The notes: generated from the letters alone by a model not told the origin. Shown: positions 1-8,298, counted from the stretch's first letter. The stretch is 64,000 nucleotides of DNA from Elusimicrobiota bacterium (GCA_009773155.1 WOVA01000009.1:1-64000); one strand, 5' to 3'. Made by a program: numbers and translations.

Positions 1-30
1 GGGCCCAGCGCTATGCGCGCCCGGCCCGAC

Positions 31-112
31 GAGGTGTATACCTCCCGAAGGGCGCCCGCTATGCGGGCGGAAAGTTGCAACTGCAACTTTCAGGTTAAGT
101 TGTCCGGGACAA
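31..112. repeat. Cluster of four short perfect or near-perfect palindromes
   Basis: The gene-free first 193 bases contain several hairpin-forming palindromes in a row: GAGGT-GTAT-ACCTC, CGCCCGC-TAT-GCGGGCG at 53-69, GAAAGTTGCA-AC-TGCAACTTTC at 70-91 and TTGTCC-G-GGACAA at 100-112. A weaker GCGC-TAT-GCGC lies at 8-18. No T-run follows, so a plain intrinsic terminator is not obvious, although the cluster lies just beyond the 3' end of a nine-gene minus-strand run. It could be a structured 3' end, a REP-like cluster or an unrecognised RNA. I see no coding signal in 1-193. Confidence 0.5.
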
Positions 113-193
113 GGACGCGCGGGACGCAGCCGAAAATAGCGGAGGGCCCGTACGTGTGAGGCGATCCAGTCCGAAAAACGCAGAGGACGGGTA

Positions 194-1114
194 TTACCTG
201 GGGAAGTGGGAGTAGCGGAACTGGAACATGCCGAGCAGGTCCCAGCCGCCGTCGAACATCAGGTAGGAGAGCTGGAAGTTGAGCTTAAGCATGGTGCCGA
301 GCTGCAGATTGATCAGCTTGGGGCTCATCGGGGCGCCCTGCGGTATTATTATTTCGGCCGCTATGGGGTTGTTGGGCCTGGGCAGCCAGATGAAGCCGGC
401 GAACATCGCTCCCGTAGGCACCTCGCGCCCCGTGTAGCCGTTGAGCGACAGCGCCCGCTCCGACAGGAACTCGGAAAGCATATAGATGCTCTTGGAGAGG
501 TCGCCGTCGGCGTAGCCCGCGTTGACCATGAACTTCGGGTGCAGGTGCTTGGTCAGGGCCAGGTAGGCCGTCGCGTAGGTGTTGGTGTTCTTGTCGTCGA
601 CGGAGATAGTGGGAACGCTGGCGTTGAGAGGGTTCTGTCTGGAGTCGCGGAAAGCGAAAGTGCCCTGCGCGCCGGCGGCCATCGCCGGCCTCCAGGCGCC
701 CTCGGTCTGTATCAGCATCTTGCCGTCGGCGCTTATGAACCAGACGCCGAGCCGGTCGATGTAGCTCTTCTTCTCCAGCGTCCAGTCGAAAGAATTCTTG
801 CCGTAGAGCCGGCCGATATAATAGGCGGCGTTGAAGTCCAGGCCGAGGCCTATTTCGTTCCTGCCCCGTCCGCGGTAGGCGGTGGGCGTCAGGACGATTC
901 CGCTGATCGGCACGGCGGCCGGCGGGTAGACGCCCGGTGTACGCTTGGACTTCGAGGGAGCCATGCCCGGAAGGCCGGCCGAATCCGTTGAGACTGCGAC
1001 CTCTCCCGCCGCGGGCGCAGACGGCACTGGGACACCAAGCGGCATGGTGTCCCCCGCTGATGCGGCCGCGGTGGCGCAGAGGGCGAAAAGAAAGGCTATT
1101 ATCCCGGTATTCAT
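194..1114 (-). CDS. Exported outer-membrane beta-barrel-like protein, last gene of the rpsO-ftsK-pgpA run
   Basis: I do not recognise the family. The 306-residue product starts with a signal peptide (MNTGIIAFLFALCATAAASA). A low-complexity linker follows, then a C-terminal region of alternating hydrophobic and polar segments rich in Tyr, Phe and Gly, ending FRYSHFPR with aromatic residues near the terminus as in many outer membrane barrels. The start was chosen because its ATG overlaps the pgpA stop in an ATGA junction and it yields a clean signal peptide. The longer in-frame extension only shadows pgpA. A palindromic element is read in frame right after the signal peptide as GDTMPLGVP. The function is unknown; sharing a run with pgsA, pgpA and lolA suggests an envelope role, which is inference. 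Confidence 0.75.
   Translation of the reverse strand: MNTGIIAFLFALCATAAASAGDTMPLGVPVPSAPAAGEVAVSTDSAGLPGMAPSKSKRTPGVYPPAAVPISGIVLTPTAYRGRGRNEIGLGLDFNAAYYIGRLYGKNSFDWTLEKKSYIDRLGVWFISADGKMLIQTEGAWRPAMAAGAQGTFAFRDSRQNPLNASVPTISVDDKNTNTYATAYLALTKHLHPKFMVNAGYADGDLSKSIYMLSEFLSERALSLNGYTGREVPTGAMFAGFIWLPRPNNPIAAEIIIPQGAPMSPKLINLQLGTMLKLNFQLSYLMFDGGWDLLGMFQFRYSHFPR
1029..1053 (-). repeat. Protein-coding palindromic element, copy 1 (in the barrel protein gene)
   Basis: The 25-bp palindrome has arms GGGACACCAAGC and GCATGGTGTCCC around one central G, with one mismatch. On the coding strand it is preceded by GCATCAGCG and read in frame as GDTMPLGVP, between the signal peptide and the mature domain. 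The ATCAGCG-type flank recurs at the 1602 and 4657 copies, so the repeated unit is nearer 40 bp than 25. Confidence 0.85.
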
Positions 1115-1653
1115 AATACGAAGACGGTCACGAATCGCGCTATGACATTGGCGGCGATCCCGGCCATGAAGTCGTCCATAATTATACCAAAACCGCCCTG
1201 GAGGTTCTTTTCCGCGAAGCTGATGGGCCAGGGCTTGACCGTGTCGAGGAAGCGGAAGGCGACGAAGGCGGTTATGATCGGCACCGGTTCCAGCGGCAGG
1301 AAGGCCGCGGCGGTCCAGAAGCCCAGTATCTCGTCTATGACGATGCGCGGGTCGTCGTGACCTCCGTAGGCCGCGGAGGCCCGGCCGGCTATCCAGGCCG
1401 AGAAAGGGAAGAAGGCGGCCAGCAGCGCGGCGTAGGCCCACCCCGTCGGCAGCAGCGGCAGCGCGAGCAGGGCGAGAAGCGAGCCGAGCATGCCGGCCCC
1501 GGTGCATTTTTTGAAAGGGGTCAGTGTCTGGGGGAGCAGGCCGACGAAGCAGCCGGTGGCCAGGAATTCCGTCGCCTTCCTGGCGAGAGGAGAGCGGGAC
1601 TGGGACACCATGAGGCATGGTGTCCCCCGCTGATATCCGCGCGGTTCAGCCAT
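1111..1653 (-). CDS. pgpA: Phosphatidylglycerophosphatase A
   Basis: PgpA removes the phosphate from phosphatidylglycerophosphate in the inner membrane, the step after PgsA. The family signature is plain: DDPRIVIDEILGFWTA, then RFLDTVKPWPI, then GGFGIIMDDFMAGI, with several hydrophobic segments, over 180 residues. The ATG overlaps the pgsA stop by 8 bases and the gene overlaps the next by 4, so translation is probably coupled. The first ~18 residues are unlike usual PgpA N termini because a palindromic element is read there as GTPCLMVSQ. An internal ATG inside that element (MVSQSR) is a possible alternative start and would give a more ordinary length. Confidence 0.93.
   Translation of the reverse strand: MAEPRGYQRGTPCLMVSQSRSPLARKATEFLATGCFVGLLPQTLTPFKKCTGAGMLGSLLALLALPLLPTGWAYAALLAAFFPFSAWIAGRASAAYGGHDDPRIVIDEILGFWTAAAFLPLEPVPIITAFVAFRFLDTVKPWPISFAEKNLQGGFGIIMDDFMAGIAANVIARFVTVFVL
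1602..1626 (-). repeat. Protein-coding palindromic element, copy 2 (N terminus of pgpA)
   Basis: The arms GGGACACCATGA and GCATGGTGTCCC flank a central G, with one mismatch. On the coding strand it follows ATATCAGCG and is read as GTPCLMVSQ, a different frame from copies 1 and 4. It supplies an internal ATG that might act as the real pgpA start. Confidence 0.87.
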
Positions 1654-2260
1654 TCTTCTTTTCGCTCCACGACTTGCGGAGCAGTTCCCTGTGGTTGGCC
1701 AGGTAGATGACCCCGCTGATGAGCGTTACCACGGAGGCGATCACGGTCAGCCACCAGGAGGCGGGTGAGGCCCAGACGTCTACGGCGAGGAAAAATTTGT
1801 GGGTGCCGGGATGGTCTATCACCCAGACCCTGTTGAGCAGCAGGGCCATTATGGTGAAGCCGGCGATGAGCTGTATCGTGGTCTTGAACTTGCCGGAGGC
1901 CTCGGCCTTCATGACCGAGCCATGCAGCGCCGCGAGGACCCGCAGCGTGGAGATGGTGAGCTCGCGCAGCAGTATCAGGAAGATCGCCCAGAGCGGGACG
2001 TCGAGCAGCTTGACCGAGGCGAAGGCGATGAAGGCCGACATGACCAGGATCTTGTCGGCGAAGGGGTCCGCGATGGCGCCGAAAGAGGTGGTGGTCTGGG
2101 TGCGCCTGGCGATCATGCCGTCTATAGCGTCGGAAACGCTGGCGATTATCATGACGATCAGACCTATCAGTACGGTCACGAAGGTCTTCTGTATCACCAG
2201 GAAGAAGACGGCCAGGCTCAGGACCAGCCTCGTTAAGGTTATACGGTTTGCGAGGGTCAT
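1646..2260 (-). CDS. pgsA: CDP-diacylglycerol-glycerol-3-phosphate 3-phosphatidyltransferase
   Basis: PgsA makes phosphatidylglycerophosphate from CDP-diacylglycerol and glycerol-3-phosphate, the committed step to phosphatidylglycerol and cardiolipin. The CDP-alcohol phosphatidyltransferase signature is complete at about residues 43-70: SDAIDGMIARR, then GAIADPFADK, which matches D-x2-DG-x2-AR-x8-G-x3-D-x3-D. The 204-residue length and the multiple membrane segments fit the family. It overlaps lolA by 4 bases upstream and pgpA by 8 bases downstream, so consecutive steps of one pathway are encoded together. Confidence 0.95.
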   Translation of the reverse strand: MTLANRITLTRLVLSLAVFFLVIQKTFVTVLIGLIVMIIASVSDAIDGMIARRTQTTTSFGAIADPFADKILVMSAFIAFASVKLLDVPLWAIFLILLRELTISTLRVLAALHGSVMKAEASGKFKTTIQLIAGFTIMALLLNRVWVIDHPGTHKFFLAVDVWASPASWWLTVIASVVTLISGVIYLANHRELLRKSWSEKKNG

Positions 2261-3024
2261 TTCTTGAAGTTTATTATCTCCGTGCCTTTGGGCGGCGTGA
2301 AGTCGAAAAGTTTCTCGTCCAGGCCGGCGTTGCGCTCGGTCTCGTCAAGGACGGTGCTGATCTTGGCGGATTCCACCACCAGGTCCGCCCTGGCCGGGAA
2401 ATAATCCGTCGCGGAGAGCATCAGCGTAAGCGTGTAGAGTCCGCTGCGGTCTACGGGGGTGAGTATCAGTTTGACCATCCCCCCGGGGCCCGCCGGCGGC
2501 ACGGCCGTCACCTTGTTGCGCGAGGCCAGCTCGGCATAGTTGCCGAAATCCATTATGCCGGAGAATCCGGAATTCTGCAGGTTCTTCCAGTCCTCCCAGC
2601 GCGTTTTCACGGCCTGGGAGTCGGCCGGCTTGTAGATCCAGATATCCTTTTTGTCCGTCACTATGATCTGGTGCGTCGGGGTCCGGTGCTCTATGCGCAG
2701 CCTGTCGGGCTTGAGATAGGAGAGAGTTCCTTCCACCTTCTGCTCCAGGCCCGCCTCCGAGAACAGTACGGTCTGTGTGAACCCGGCCTTCAGCGAGGTC
2801 AGGGCCGAGTCCCACTCCATCAGTTTCGCCAGGACCTGATCGGTGTAAGAAGGCGTCGCGGTAGACTTCTCCACTTCGGCCTTGACGGCCGGCCGCAGAG
2901 CTTCCGGCACCGACTGCGGCGAAAGCCGCCCTGATCCGGCCGGGGCCGCTTTTTTAACCGCCGCCTCCAGCGCCGACGGACAGGACAGGCAGGCCGCTAT
3001 CGCCGCTATTAAAAATGCTCTCAT
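2257..3024 (-). CDS. lolA: Outer-membrane lipoprotein carrier LolA
   Basis: LolA is the periplasmic chaperone that ferries lipoproteins from LolCDE to the outer membrane. The 255-residue product has a signal peptide (MRAFLIAAIAACLSC...), a charged linker, then the LolA fold from about residue 58: LKAGFTQTVLF, GTLSYLKPDRLRIEH, TDKKDIWIYKP and a C-terminal FDFTPPKGTEIINF. That last motif is typical of the family. It overlaps ftsK by 4 bases. The N-terminal extension before the LolA domain is longer than in E. coli. It indicates a diderm envelope. Confidence 0.88.
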   Translation of the reverse strand: MRAFLIAAIAACLSCPSALEAAVKKAAPAGSGRLSPQSVPEALRPAVKAEVEKSTATPSYTDQVLAKLMEWDSALTSLKAGFTQTVLFSEAGLEQKVEGTLSYLKPDRLRIEHRTPTHQIIVTDKKDIWIYKPADSQAVKTRWEDWKNLQNSGFSGIMDFGNYAELASRNKVTAVPPAGPGGMVKLILTPVDRSGLYTLTLMLSATDYFPARADLVVESAKISTVLDETERNAGLDEKLFDFTPPKGTEIINFKK

Positions 3025-5318
3025 TTTATCCCCTCCTGATCGGGGACACCATGCCGCATAGTGTCCCCATCCGGCTGCGCCGGGTCTGGCTGGTGATCTG
3101 CCAGGTGGCTCTCTATCTTGTCGAAGAAGATCTCCCAGCGGTTGGAGCCTTCCGGCTTGTGGATGAATTTGTTGACTTCCAGGATGCTGAGGATGTTGGT
3201 CGCGCGGGACGACGAGCCGAAATGGGCCTTGAGCAGGTCCTGCGAGACGCGGCGCCTCTCGTTTATGAGTTTCAGCGCGGCGACGAGTTCCTCGGAGGAA
3301 CTGCCCTTGCCGCCGCCGGCGGTCTCGTCCTCCTCTACGAACATCGGGTAGTCCGGGCGGCCCTGCGTCTTGAGATAGTCCACCACGCGGTTGATCTCGG
3401 CCTCGCCGACGAAGGCGCCCTGTATGCGCAGCGGCTTGGGCGAGTCCTTGGTGAGATAGAGCAGGTCTCCTTTGCCTATCAGCGCCTCGGCGCCGGAGGT
3501 GTCGAGTATGACGCGGGAATTGACCTTGGAGGTGACCTGCAGCGCTATGCGCGACGGCAGGTTGGCCTTGATGACGCCGGTGATGACGTCCACCGACGGC
3601 TGCTGGGTGGCCAGCACCAGATGTATCCCGACGGCGCGGGCCATCTGGGCCAGGCGCTGTGTGTTCTCCTCCACCACGTTCTTGGCCTGCACCATCAGGT
3701 CGGCCAGTTCGTCGATGACTACGACGATGTAGTATTCGGGCTGCTCGTTGTTGGCCGCCGCCCAGCGGTTGTAGCCGGCTATGTTCTTGACGCGCGCTTT
3801 CTCGAACTTCTTGTAGCGCTGCATCATGACCTTGGTGAGGCAGATCAGGGTCTTGGCCGCGTCCTTGGCGTCGGTTATGACGGAGACGGAGTCCGGGAGT
3901 ACCTTAGGGTCGTAGAGATAGGGTACGTCCTGGTAGAAGGAGAGCTCTAGCCGCTTGGGGTCTATCATCACGAACTTCACTTCGTCGGGCGTGTTGCGGA
4001 ACATCAGGGAGAGTATCAGCGACTGCAGGAAGACGCTCTTGCCGGAGCCGGTGGAGCCCGCGATCAGCAGGTGAGGCATGTCCTCGAGGTTGGCCAGCGC
4101 GATGGAGCCTTCGGCGTGCCGGCCTATGCCGAAAGCCAGCGGTTCCTTGCGCTCGTTGAAAGCGGGGCTTTCCAGCACCTCGCGCAGGCCGACCTTGGCC
4201 CGCTTCTGGTTGGGTATCTCGAAGCCGATGGCCGACTTGCCCGGGATAGGGGCGATCACGCGTATGCCGGCGGCCTTCATCGCCAGGGCCACGTCGTTGG
4301 CCAGCGAAACGATAGAGCTGATCTTGACGCCGGGCGCCGGGGTCACCTCGTAACGGGTGATGACGGGCCCCGGGAAGATGTCGGCTACGTGCACGATTAT
4401 ATCGAAACTCCTGAAAGTTTCCTCGAGCTTGGTGCGGGCGGCCTCCATCTCGTCCCTCGACGGGCCGATGACGGTCTCCCGGGCCGGCGGGTCCAGCAGG
4501 TCGGCCGCGGGCAGCTTGAAATCCTTGAAGTGGGCCGTGTAGGTCTTGGGCTTCTTGTGGGACTTTACCTTTATGGCGGGGTTCTCCCGTTCTCTTTCCT
4601 TGACCGGCAGCGGGGGCGGGGCCTTCGGCTTCTCGTCCCCGGCCGGATGCGGAGCTGGGACACCATGCGGCATGGTGTCCCCCGCCGATGCCTCGGGTAT
4701 CGGTTTGGCCTCGTATTTGGGTTCCGGGCCGTCCCTCTCCGATATCAGATTGAGCCTGGACCTGAGGTCGCGGCGGGCCTGGGACCAGCTGCGGTAGTCG
4801 TCGGCGATGGCGGACCAGGAGAATCTGAGCGCCTTGCCCCAGGAGATCTTGAACAGGAGCTGTGCGCCGACCAGGAAGAGGGCGAAGGAGAATACTCCCG
4901 CGCCGGCGGCGCCGAACATCTTCTCCAGGACGTGCTCCATGTAATAACCGATATGCCCGCCGTCGAAGCCGGCGGCGGGAAAAGCTATTTCCATCAACTG
5001 CAGGCCGGAGGAGAGTGCCCCGAGCATAAGGAGTATCCCGCCGGTCAGGGTCAGCAGGCCCTTATGCGGCTTGCCGAGCTTGAGCAGTATGGCCGCCAGG
5101 CCATAGAGGAATATAAAAGGAAAAAGGTAAGCCGACTGTCCGAGGAGCCCGTGCAGCGCGCCGGAGACGGACTCCCCCACCATTCCCTTGGAGCTGCTGC
5201 TGAAAGTCAGCCAGATCAGCCACAGGGCGAAGGCGAAGGAGAGTATCCAGTAAAGCGCCCCTATAAAGGGGGACGGGGCCCCCTTCTTGCCGGGCGCGGC
5301 GAAACTGCGTTTGAGCAT
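3021..5318 (-). CDS. ftsK: DNA translocase FtsK
   Basis: FtsK is the septal DNA pump that clears chromosome termini before division. The 765-residue protein has four N-terminal membrane helices (residues ~20-160), a variable linker, and a RecA-type motor with Walker A GSTGSGKS near residue 420 and Walker B VVVIDELADLM near 533. The C-terminal gamma winged helix (~690-745) would read KOPS-like sites. Two palindromic elements are translated within it: GDTMPHGVP at ~213-221 in the linker and GDTMRHGVP at ~751-759, after the gamma domain. Neither touches a catalytic part. The gene overlaps lolA by 4 bases. Confidence 0.97.
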   Translation of the reverse strand: MLKRSFAAPGKKGAPSPFIGALYWILSFAFALWLIWLTFSSSSKGMVGESVSGALHGLLGQSAYLFPFIFLYGLAAILLKLGKPHKGLLTLTGGILLMLGALSSGLQLMEIAFPAAGFDGGHIGYYMEHVLEKMFGAAGAGVFSFALFLVGAQLLFKISWGKALRFSWSAIADDYRSWSQARRDLRSRLNLISERDGPEPKYEAKPIPEASAGDTMPHGVPAPHPAGDEKPKAPPPLPVKERERENPAIKVKSHKKPKTYTAHFKDFKLPAADLLDPPARETVIGPSRDEMEAARTKLEETFRSFDIIVHVADIFPGPVITRYEVTPAPGVKISSIVSLANDVALAMKAAGIRVIAPIPGKSAIGFEIPNQKRAKVGLREVLESPAFNERKEPLAFGIGRHAEGSIALANLEDMPHLLIAGSTGSGKSVFLQSLILSLMFRNTPDEVKFVMIDPKRLELSFYQDVPYLYDPKVLPDSVSVITDAKDAAKTLICLTKVMMQRYKKFEKARVKNIAGYNRWAAANNEQPEYYIVVVIDELADLMVQAKNVVEENTQRLAQMARAVGIHLVLATQQPSVDVITGVIKANLPSRIALQVTSKVNSRVILDTSGAEALIGKGDLLYLTKDSPKPLRIQGAFVGEAEINRVVDYLKTQGRPDYPMFVEEDETAGGGKGSSSEELVAALKLINERRRVSQDLLKAHFGSSSRATNILSILEVNKFIHKPEGSNRWEIFFDKIESHLADHQPDPAQPDGDTMRHGVPDQEGIK
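3042..3068 (-). repeat. Protein-coding palindromic element, copy 3 (3' end of ftsK)
   Basis: The 27-bp palindrome GGGGACACCATGC-C-GCATAGTGTCCCC has one mismatch between arms. It is read as GDTMRHGVP seven codons from the ftsK stop, in the same frame as the copies at 1029 and 4657. Its outer flanks differ from theirs, so it may be older or a separate subtype. Confidence 0.85.
4657..4681 (-). repeat. Protein-coding palindromic element, copy 4 (linker of ftsK)
   Basis: This is a perfect 25-bp palindrome, GGGACACCATGC-G-GCATGGTGTCCC. On the coding strand it is preceded by GCATCGGCGG and followed by AGCTCCG, matching the flanks of the 1029 and 1602 copies. It is read as GDTMPHGVP inside the disordered linker between the membrane and motor domains of FtsK. 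Confidence 0.9.
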
Positions 5319-5331
5319 CTTTTTTACCGCC

Positions 5332-5559
5332 TTACTGCTGGCCGGCGGCGGGGCGTATGGTGTAGTTGAGGTCCTTGGGGTAGAGCTGTATCCTGCCCTG
5401 CGACATGAGCCAGCCCAGGGCGAGGTACAGGGAGGAACTGGAAAGGTGCAGCTTGAGCTTTATGTCCCATGAGGTAGTCTCGCCGGAGGCCGTGATCACG
5501 TCCATGACCTGCTCCGCCGTGCCTTTTATGCCGTCGGTGAACTTGTTGTTGTCGCTCAT
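5332..5559 (-). CDS. Small winged-helix domain protein (DUF2582-like)
   Basis: The 75-residue cytoplasmic protein resembles the stand-alone winged helix family DUF2582. The pattern GETTSWDIKLKLHLSSSSLYLALGWLM followed in sequence by SQGRIQLYPKD (written here as two parts of one domain) gives helix-turn-helix then wing, so weak DNA or protein binding is plausible. It lies 2 bases after accB and 13 bases before ftsK, in the same run. No effector domain is present. The role is unknown; the family assignment is from memory of its pattern. Confidence 0.7.
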   Translation of the reverse strand: MSDNNKFTDGIKGTAEQVMDVITASGETTSWDIKLKLHLSSSSLYLALGWLMSQGRIQLYPKDLNYTIRPAAGQQ

Positions 5560-5561
5560 TT

Positions 5562-6065
5562 TTATTTCTTCTTAATAAGGAAGAGGTCCTGGTTGGGCTC
5601 CACGGGCTTGCCGTTCTCCGTGAAGACCTTCAGAATGACGCAGTCCTCTTCGGCCTTGATCTCGTTGAAGACCTTCATGGCCTCGATGACGCAGATGACC
5701 TGGCCGTCCTTGACCGAGTCTCCTTCCCTGGCGTAGGGCGGGCTGGACGGGCTGGGGGAGCGGTAGAAGATGCCGGACATCGGCGCCTTTATCGTCTCTC
5801 CCTCGACCGCCGCGGGCCCGGCCGCGGGTCCGGCCGCTGGCTTCCCCTTGGAAGCCAGCGGCGCGGACTGCTGGGCCGCTCCGGGGGCGAAGACCGGTAT
5901 GGGATGGAAGGTCTGCGAGTGCTTGCGGACGAGCTTAATGTAAGTCTCGTCCTTGGCGAACTCTATGACCTCGAGCTTATTGGCGCTCATGAACTGGTAG
6001 AACTTCTGTACCTGCTCGAATGCGCCGCCTGAAGCCATGTTTCCCGCTGGTTTCTTCTTGTTCAT
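5562..6065 (-). CDS. accB: Biotin carboxyl carrier protein of acetyl-CoA carboxylase
   Basis: AccB carries the biotin that shuttles CO2 between biotin carboxylase and carboxyltransferase in the first step of fatty-acid synthesis. The 167-residue product has an N-terminal region, a Pro/Ala-rich hinge near residues 75-100 and a C-terminal biotinyl domain with the lysine motif EAMKVFNEI. The start MNKKKPAGN was chosen because a GGAGA-type ribosome site precedes it and the longer in-frame extension only shadows the Gly/Arg-rich end of pnp. It is unusual to find accB without accC beside it; here it is embedded in the rpsO-ftsK run. Confidence 0.93.
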   Translation of the reverse strand: MNKKKPAGNMASGGAFEQVQKFYQFMSANKLEVIEFAKDETYIKLVRKHSQTFHPIPVFAPGAAQQSAPLASKGKPAAGPAAGPAAVEGETIKAPMSGIFYRSPSPSSPPYAREGDSVKDGQVICVIEAMKVFNEIKAEEDCVILKVFTENGKPVEPNQDLFLIKKK

Positions 6066-6093
6066 ACCTTGGTCTCCGTTCTCCTGTTGCCTT

Positions 6094-8295
6094 TTATCTG
6101 CGTCCGCGTCCGCCGCCGCCACCGCCGCCGCGGGGACCGCCGCGTCCGCCGCCGCGCGGGGCGCTGTAGTCGCGTCCGGTGTCGCCGCCGGGCAGGAGCA
6201 CCCGCCTGGAGAGGCGGATCTTGCCGACATTGTCCACGTCGACCACCTTGACCTCGACTTCGTCTCCCATGTTCAGCACGTCTTCGACGCGCTCGACGCG
6301 GTTGATGTCTATCTCGGAGATGTGCAGCAGGCCTTCCTTGCCGGGCAGTATCTCCAGGAAGGCGCCGAAGTCGACTATGGAGACGACCCGGCCCTTGTAG
6401 GTCTTGCCTACCTCGGCTTCCATGGTGAAGTACTCCACCATCTGGCGGGCGGCGTCGAGGCACTTGCGGTCGACGCTGGAGATGAAGATATTCCCGTCGT
6501 CGTCCACCTCGATGTCGGCGCCGGTCTTCTCGATGATGCCGCGGATGTTCTTGCCGCCGGGGCCTATGAACTGGCCGATCTTTTCCCTGGGGATGCTCAG
6601 CCTGGCCATGCCGGGCGCGTACTGCGAGACTTCGGCGCGCGGTTTGGGCAGGTGAGTCTCCATCAGGTCCAGGATGTGGTTGCGGCCCTTGGTGGCCTGC
6701 TCTATCGCTTCCTTAAGGATATTGAGCGGGATGCCGGAGGCCAGCTTGACGTCCATCTGGAAGGCCGTGATGCCCTTGCGGGTGCCGGCCAGCTTGAAGT
6801 CCATGTCGCCGTAATGGTCCTCGAGGCCCGCGATGTCGGAGAGCACCGCGGACCTGGAGCCGTCGGTGACCAGGCCCATCGCTATGCCCGCGCAGGCGGC
6901 CTTGAGCGGCACGCCGGCGTCGTACATGGCGAGTGACCCGCCGCAGACGGTCGCCATGGAAGACGAGCCGTTCGATTCCAGGATATCGGAAACTATCCGG
7001 ATCGTGTACGGGAACTGTTCCTCGGAAGGCAGCAGCGGCAGCAATGCGCGCTTGGCCAGGGTGCCGTGGCCTATGTCGCGGCGGCTGGGGCCCCTGTCTA
7101 TCCTCACTTCGCCTACGGAGAAGCTCGGGAAGTTGTAATGCAGCATGAACCTGTCGAAGGTCTTGCCTTCCAGGTCGTCGAGCATCTGCTTGTCGTCGGG
7201 CGTGCCCAGCGTGGCGACCGCCATGGCCTGCGTCTGTCCGCGCGTGAACAGCGCGGAGCCGTGCGTGCGGGCCAGGTAGCCGGCCTGCATGGTTATCTGG
7301 CGTATCTCGTCGGTCTTGCGGCCGTCGGCGCGCAGGCGCTTCTCCAGCAGTATCGAGCGGGAGACCTCGTGGACGATCTCCTCCATCAGCGTCTTGACCT
7401 GGTAGCTGGCGGTCTTTTCTGCCGGGAACCGCTCGGCGACCTCCTTGAGCAGGCCGTCCTTGATGGCGGAGATGGTGGACTCTATCACTTCTTTGGTCGG
7501 GAAGGAGTTGAGCAGTTTCGCCACCTCGGGCTTGGCCTTTTCTTCCACGATTTTCCTGATATCGGGGTTGAAGGCGGGCGCCTCTACCTTGGTCTTCTCT
7601 TTGCCGCAGAGCTCGCGCATCTCCAGCTGCATGTCGCAGAGCCTGTCGAGCTCGGGGCGCGCGGCCTCGAGAGCCGAGACCAGTTCAGTGTTCGGGATCT
7701 CTTTGCCGCCGCCTTCGACCATCAGTATGCCTTCGCGGGTGCCGGAGATCACCAGCTCCATTTCGGACGCCTCGCGCTGCTCGTTGGTCGGGTTGACCAC
7801 GAACTGGCCGTCCAGCTTGCCCAGCCGTACGGCGGCCACGGGCCCGTTGAACGGGATGTCGGAGATCATCAGCGCCGCGCTGGCGGCGTTGATGGCGACG
7901 ATATCGGCGGGGTTCTGGCTGTCGCTCGACATCACCATCGCCACGACCTGGGTTTCGGTATTGAAGTACTCGGGGAACAGGGGGCGCAGGGAACGGTCCA
8001 CCAGGCGGGAGGTGAGTACCTCGCGCTCGCGGGCCTTGCCCTCGCGCTTGAAGAATCCGCCCGGGATCTTGCCTGCGGCGTAGGTGCGCTCCTTGTAGTC
8101 GACGCTGAGCGGCACGAACTCCGGCGGGTTCTCGCGGGGCTTCCTGGCCTGGACGGCGGCGGCGAGCACCTGCGTGTCGCCGATGCGGCCGAGGACGGAG
8201 CCGCCTGCCTGCCTGGCCAGGAGCCCGGTCTCGAAGGACATCATGGTATTGCCCACCTTGACTTCAAGGCGGGTGGGTTTAATGTTATTGGTCAT
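6094..8295 (-). CDS. pnp: Polyribonucleotide nucleotidyltransferase (PNPase)
   Basis: PNPase is the phosphorolytic 3'-5' exoribonuclease of the RNA degradosome. The 733-residue product has two RNase PH domains separated by the helical domain, a KH domain near 575-600 (IGPGGKNIRGIIEKTGA) and an S1 domain near 640-705 (GKTYKGRVVSIVDFGAF). The tail is an Arg/Gly stretch (GGGRGGPRGGGG...) resembling an RNA-binding RGG tail and absent from E. coli PNPase. It starts 3 bases after rpsO, the classical rpsO-pnp arrangement, where expression is usually controlled at the intergenic RNA; no such hairpin fits in so short a gap. Confidence 0.98.
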   Translation of the reverse strand: MTNNIKPTRLEVKVGNTMMSFETGLLARQAGGSVLGRIGDTQVLAAAVQARKPRENPPEFVPLSVDYKERTYAAGKIPGGFFKREGKAREREVLTSRLVDRSLRPLFPEYFNTETQVVAMVMSSDSQNPADIVAINAASAALMISDIPFNGPVAAVRLGKLDGQFVVNPTNEQREASEMELVISGTREGILMVEGGGKEIPNTELVSALEAARPELDRLCDMQLEMRELCGKEKTKVEAPAFNPDIRKIVEEKAKPEVAKLLNSFPTKEVIESTISAIKDGLLKEVAERFPAEKTASYQVKTLMEEIVHEVSRSILLEKRLRADGRKTDEIRQITMQAGYLARTHGSALFTRGQTQAMAVATLGTPDDKQMLDDLEGKTFDRFMLHYNFPSFSVGEVRIDRGPSRRDIGHGTLAKRALLPLLPSEEQFPYTIRIVSDILESNGSSSMATVCGGSLAMYDAGVPLKAACAGIAMGLVTDGSRSAVLSDIAGLEDHYGDMDFKLAGTRKGITAFQMDVKLASGIPLNILKEAIEQATKGRNHILDLMETHLPKPRAEVSQYAPGMARLSIPREKIGQFIGPGGKNIRGIIEKTGADIEVDDDGNIFISSVDRKCLDAARQMVEYFTMEAEVGKTYKGRVVSIVDFGAFLEILPGKEGLLHISEIDINRVERVEDVLNMGDEVEVKVVDVDNVGKIRLSRRVLLPGGDTGRDYSAPRGGGRGGPRGGGGGGGRGRR

Positions 8296-8298
8296 CGG

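Noticed and set aside
1029-4681. The palindromes as a CRISPR array
   Set aside because: Copies are hundreds to thousands of bases apart, lie inside genes and lack regular spacers; no cas genes are present.
5562-6230. A longer accB start reaching into pnp
   Set aside because: The extra N-terminal residues are Ala/Asp-rich and shadow the Gly/Arg tail of pnp; the ATG at 6065 has a ribosome site and gives a normal length.
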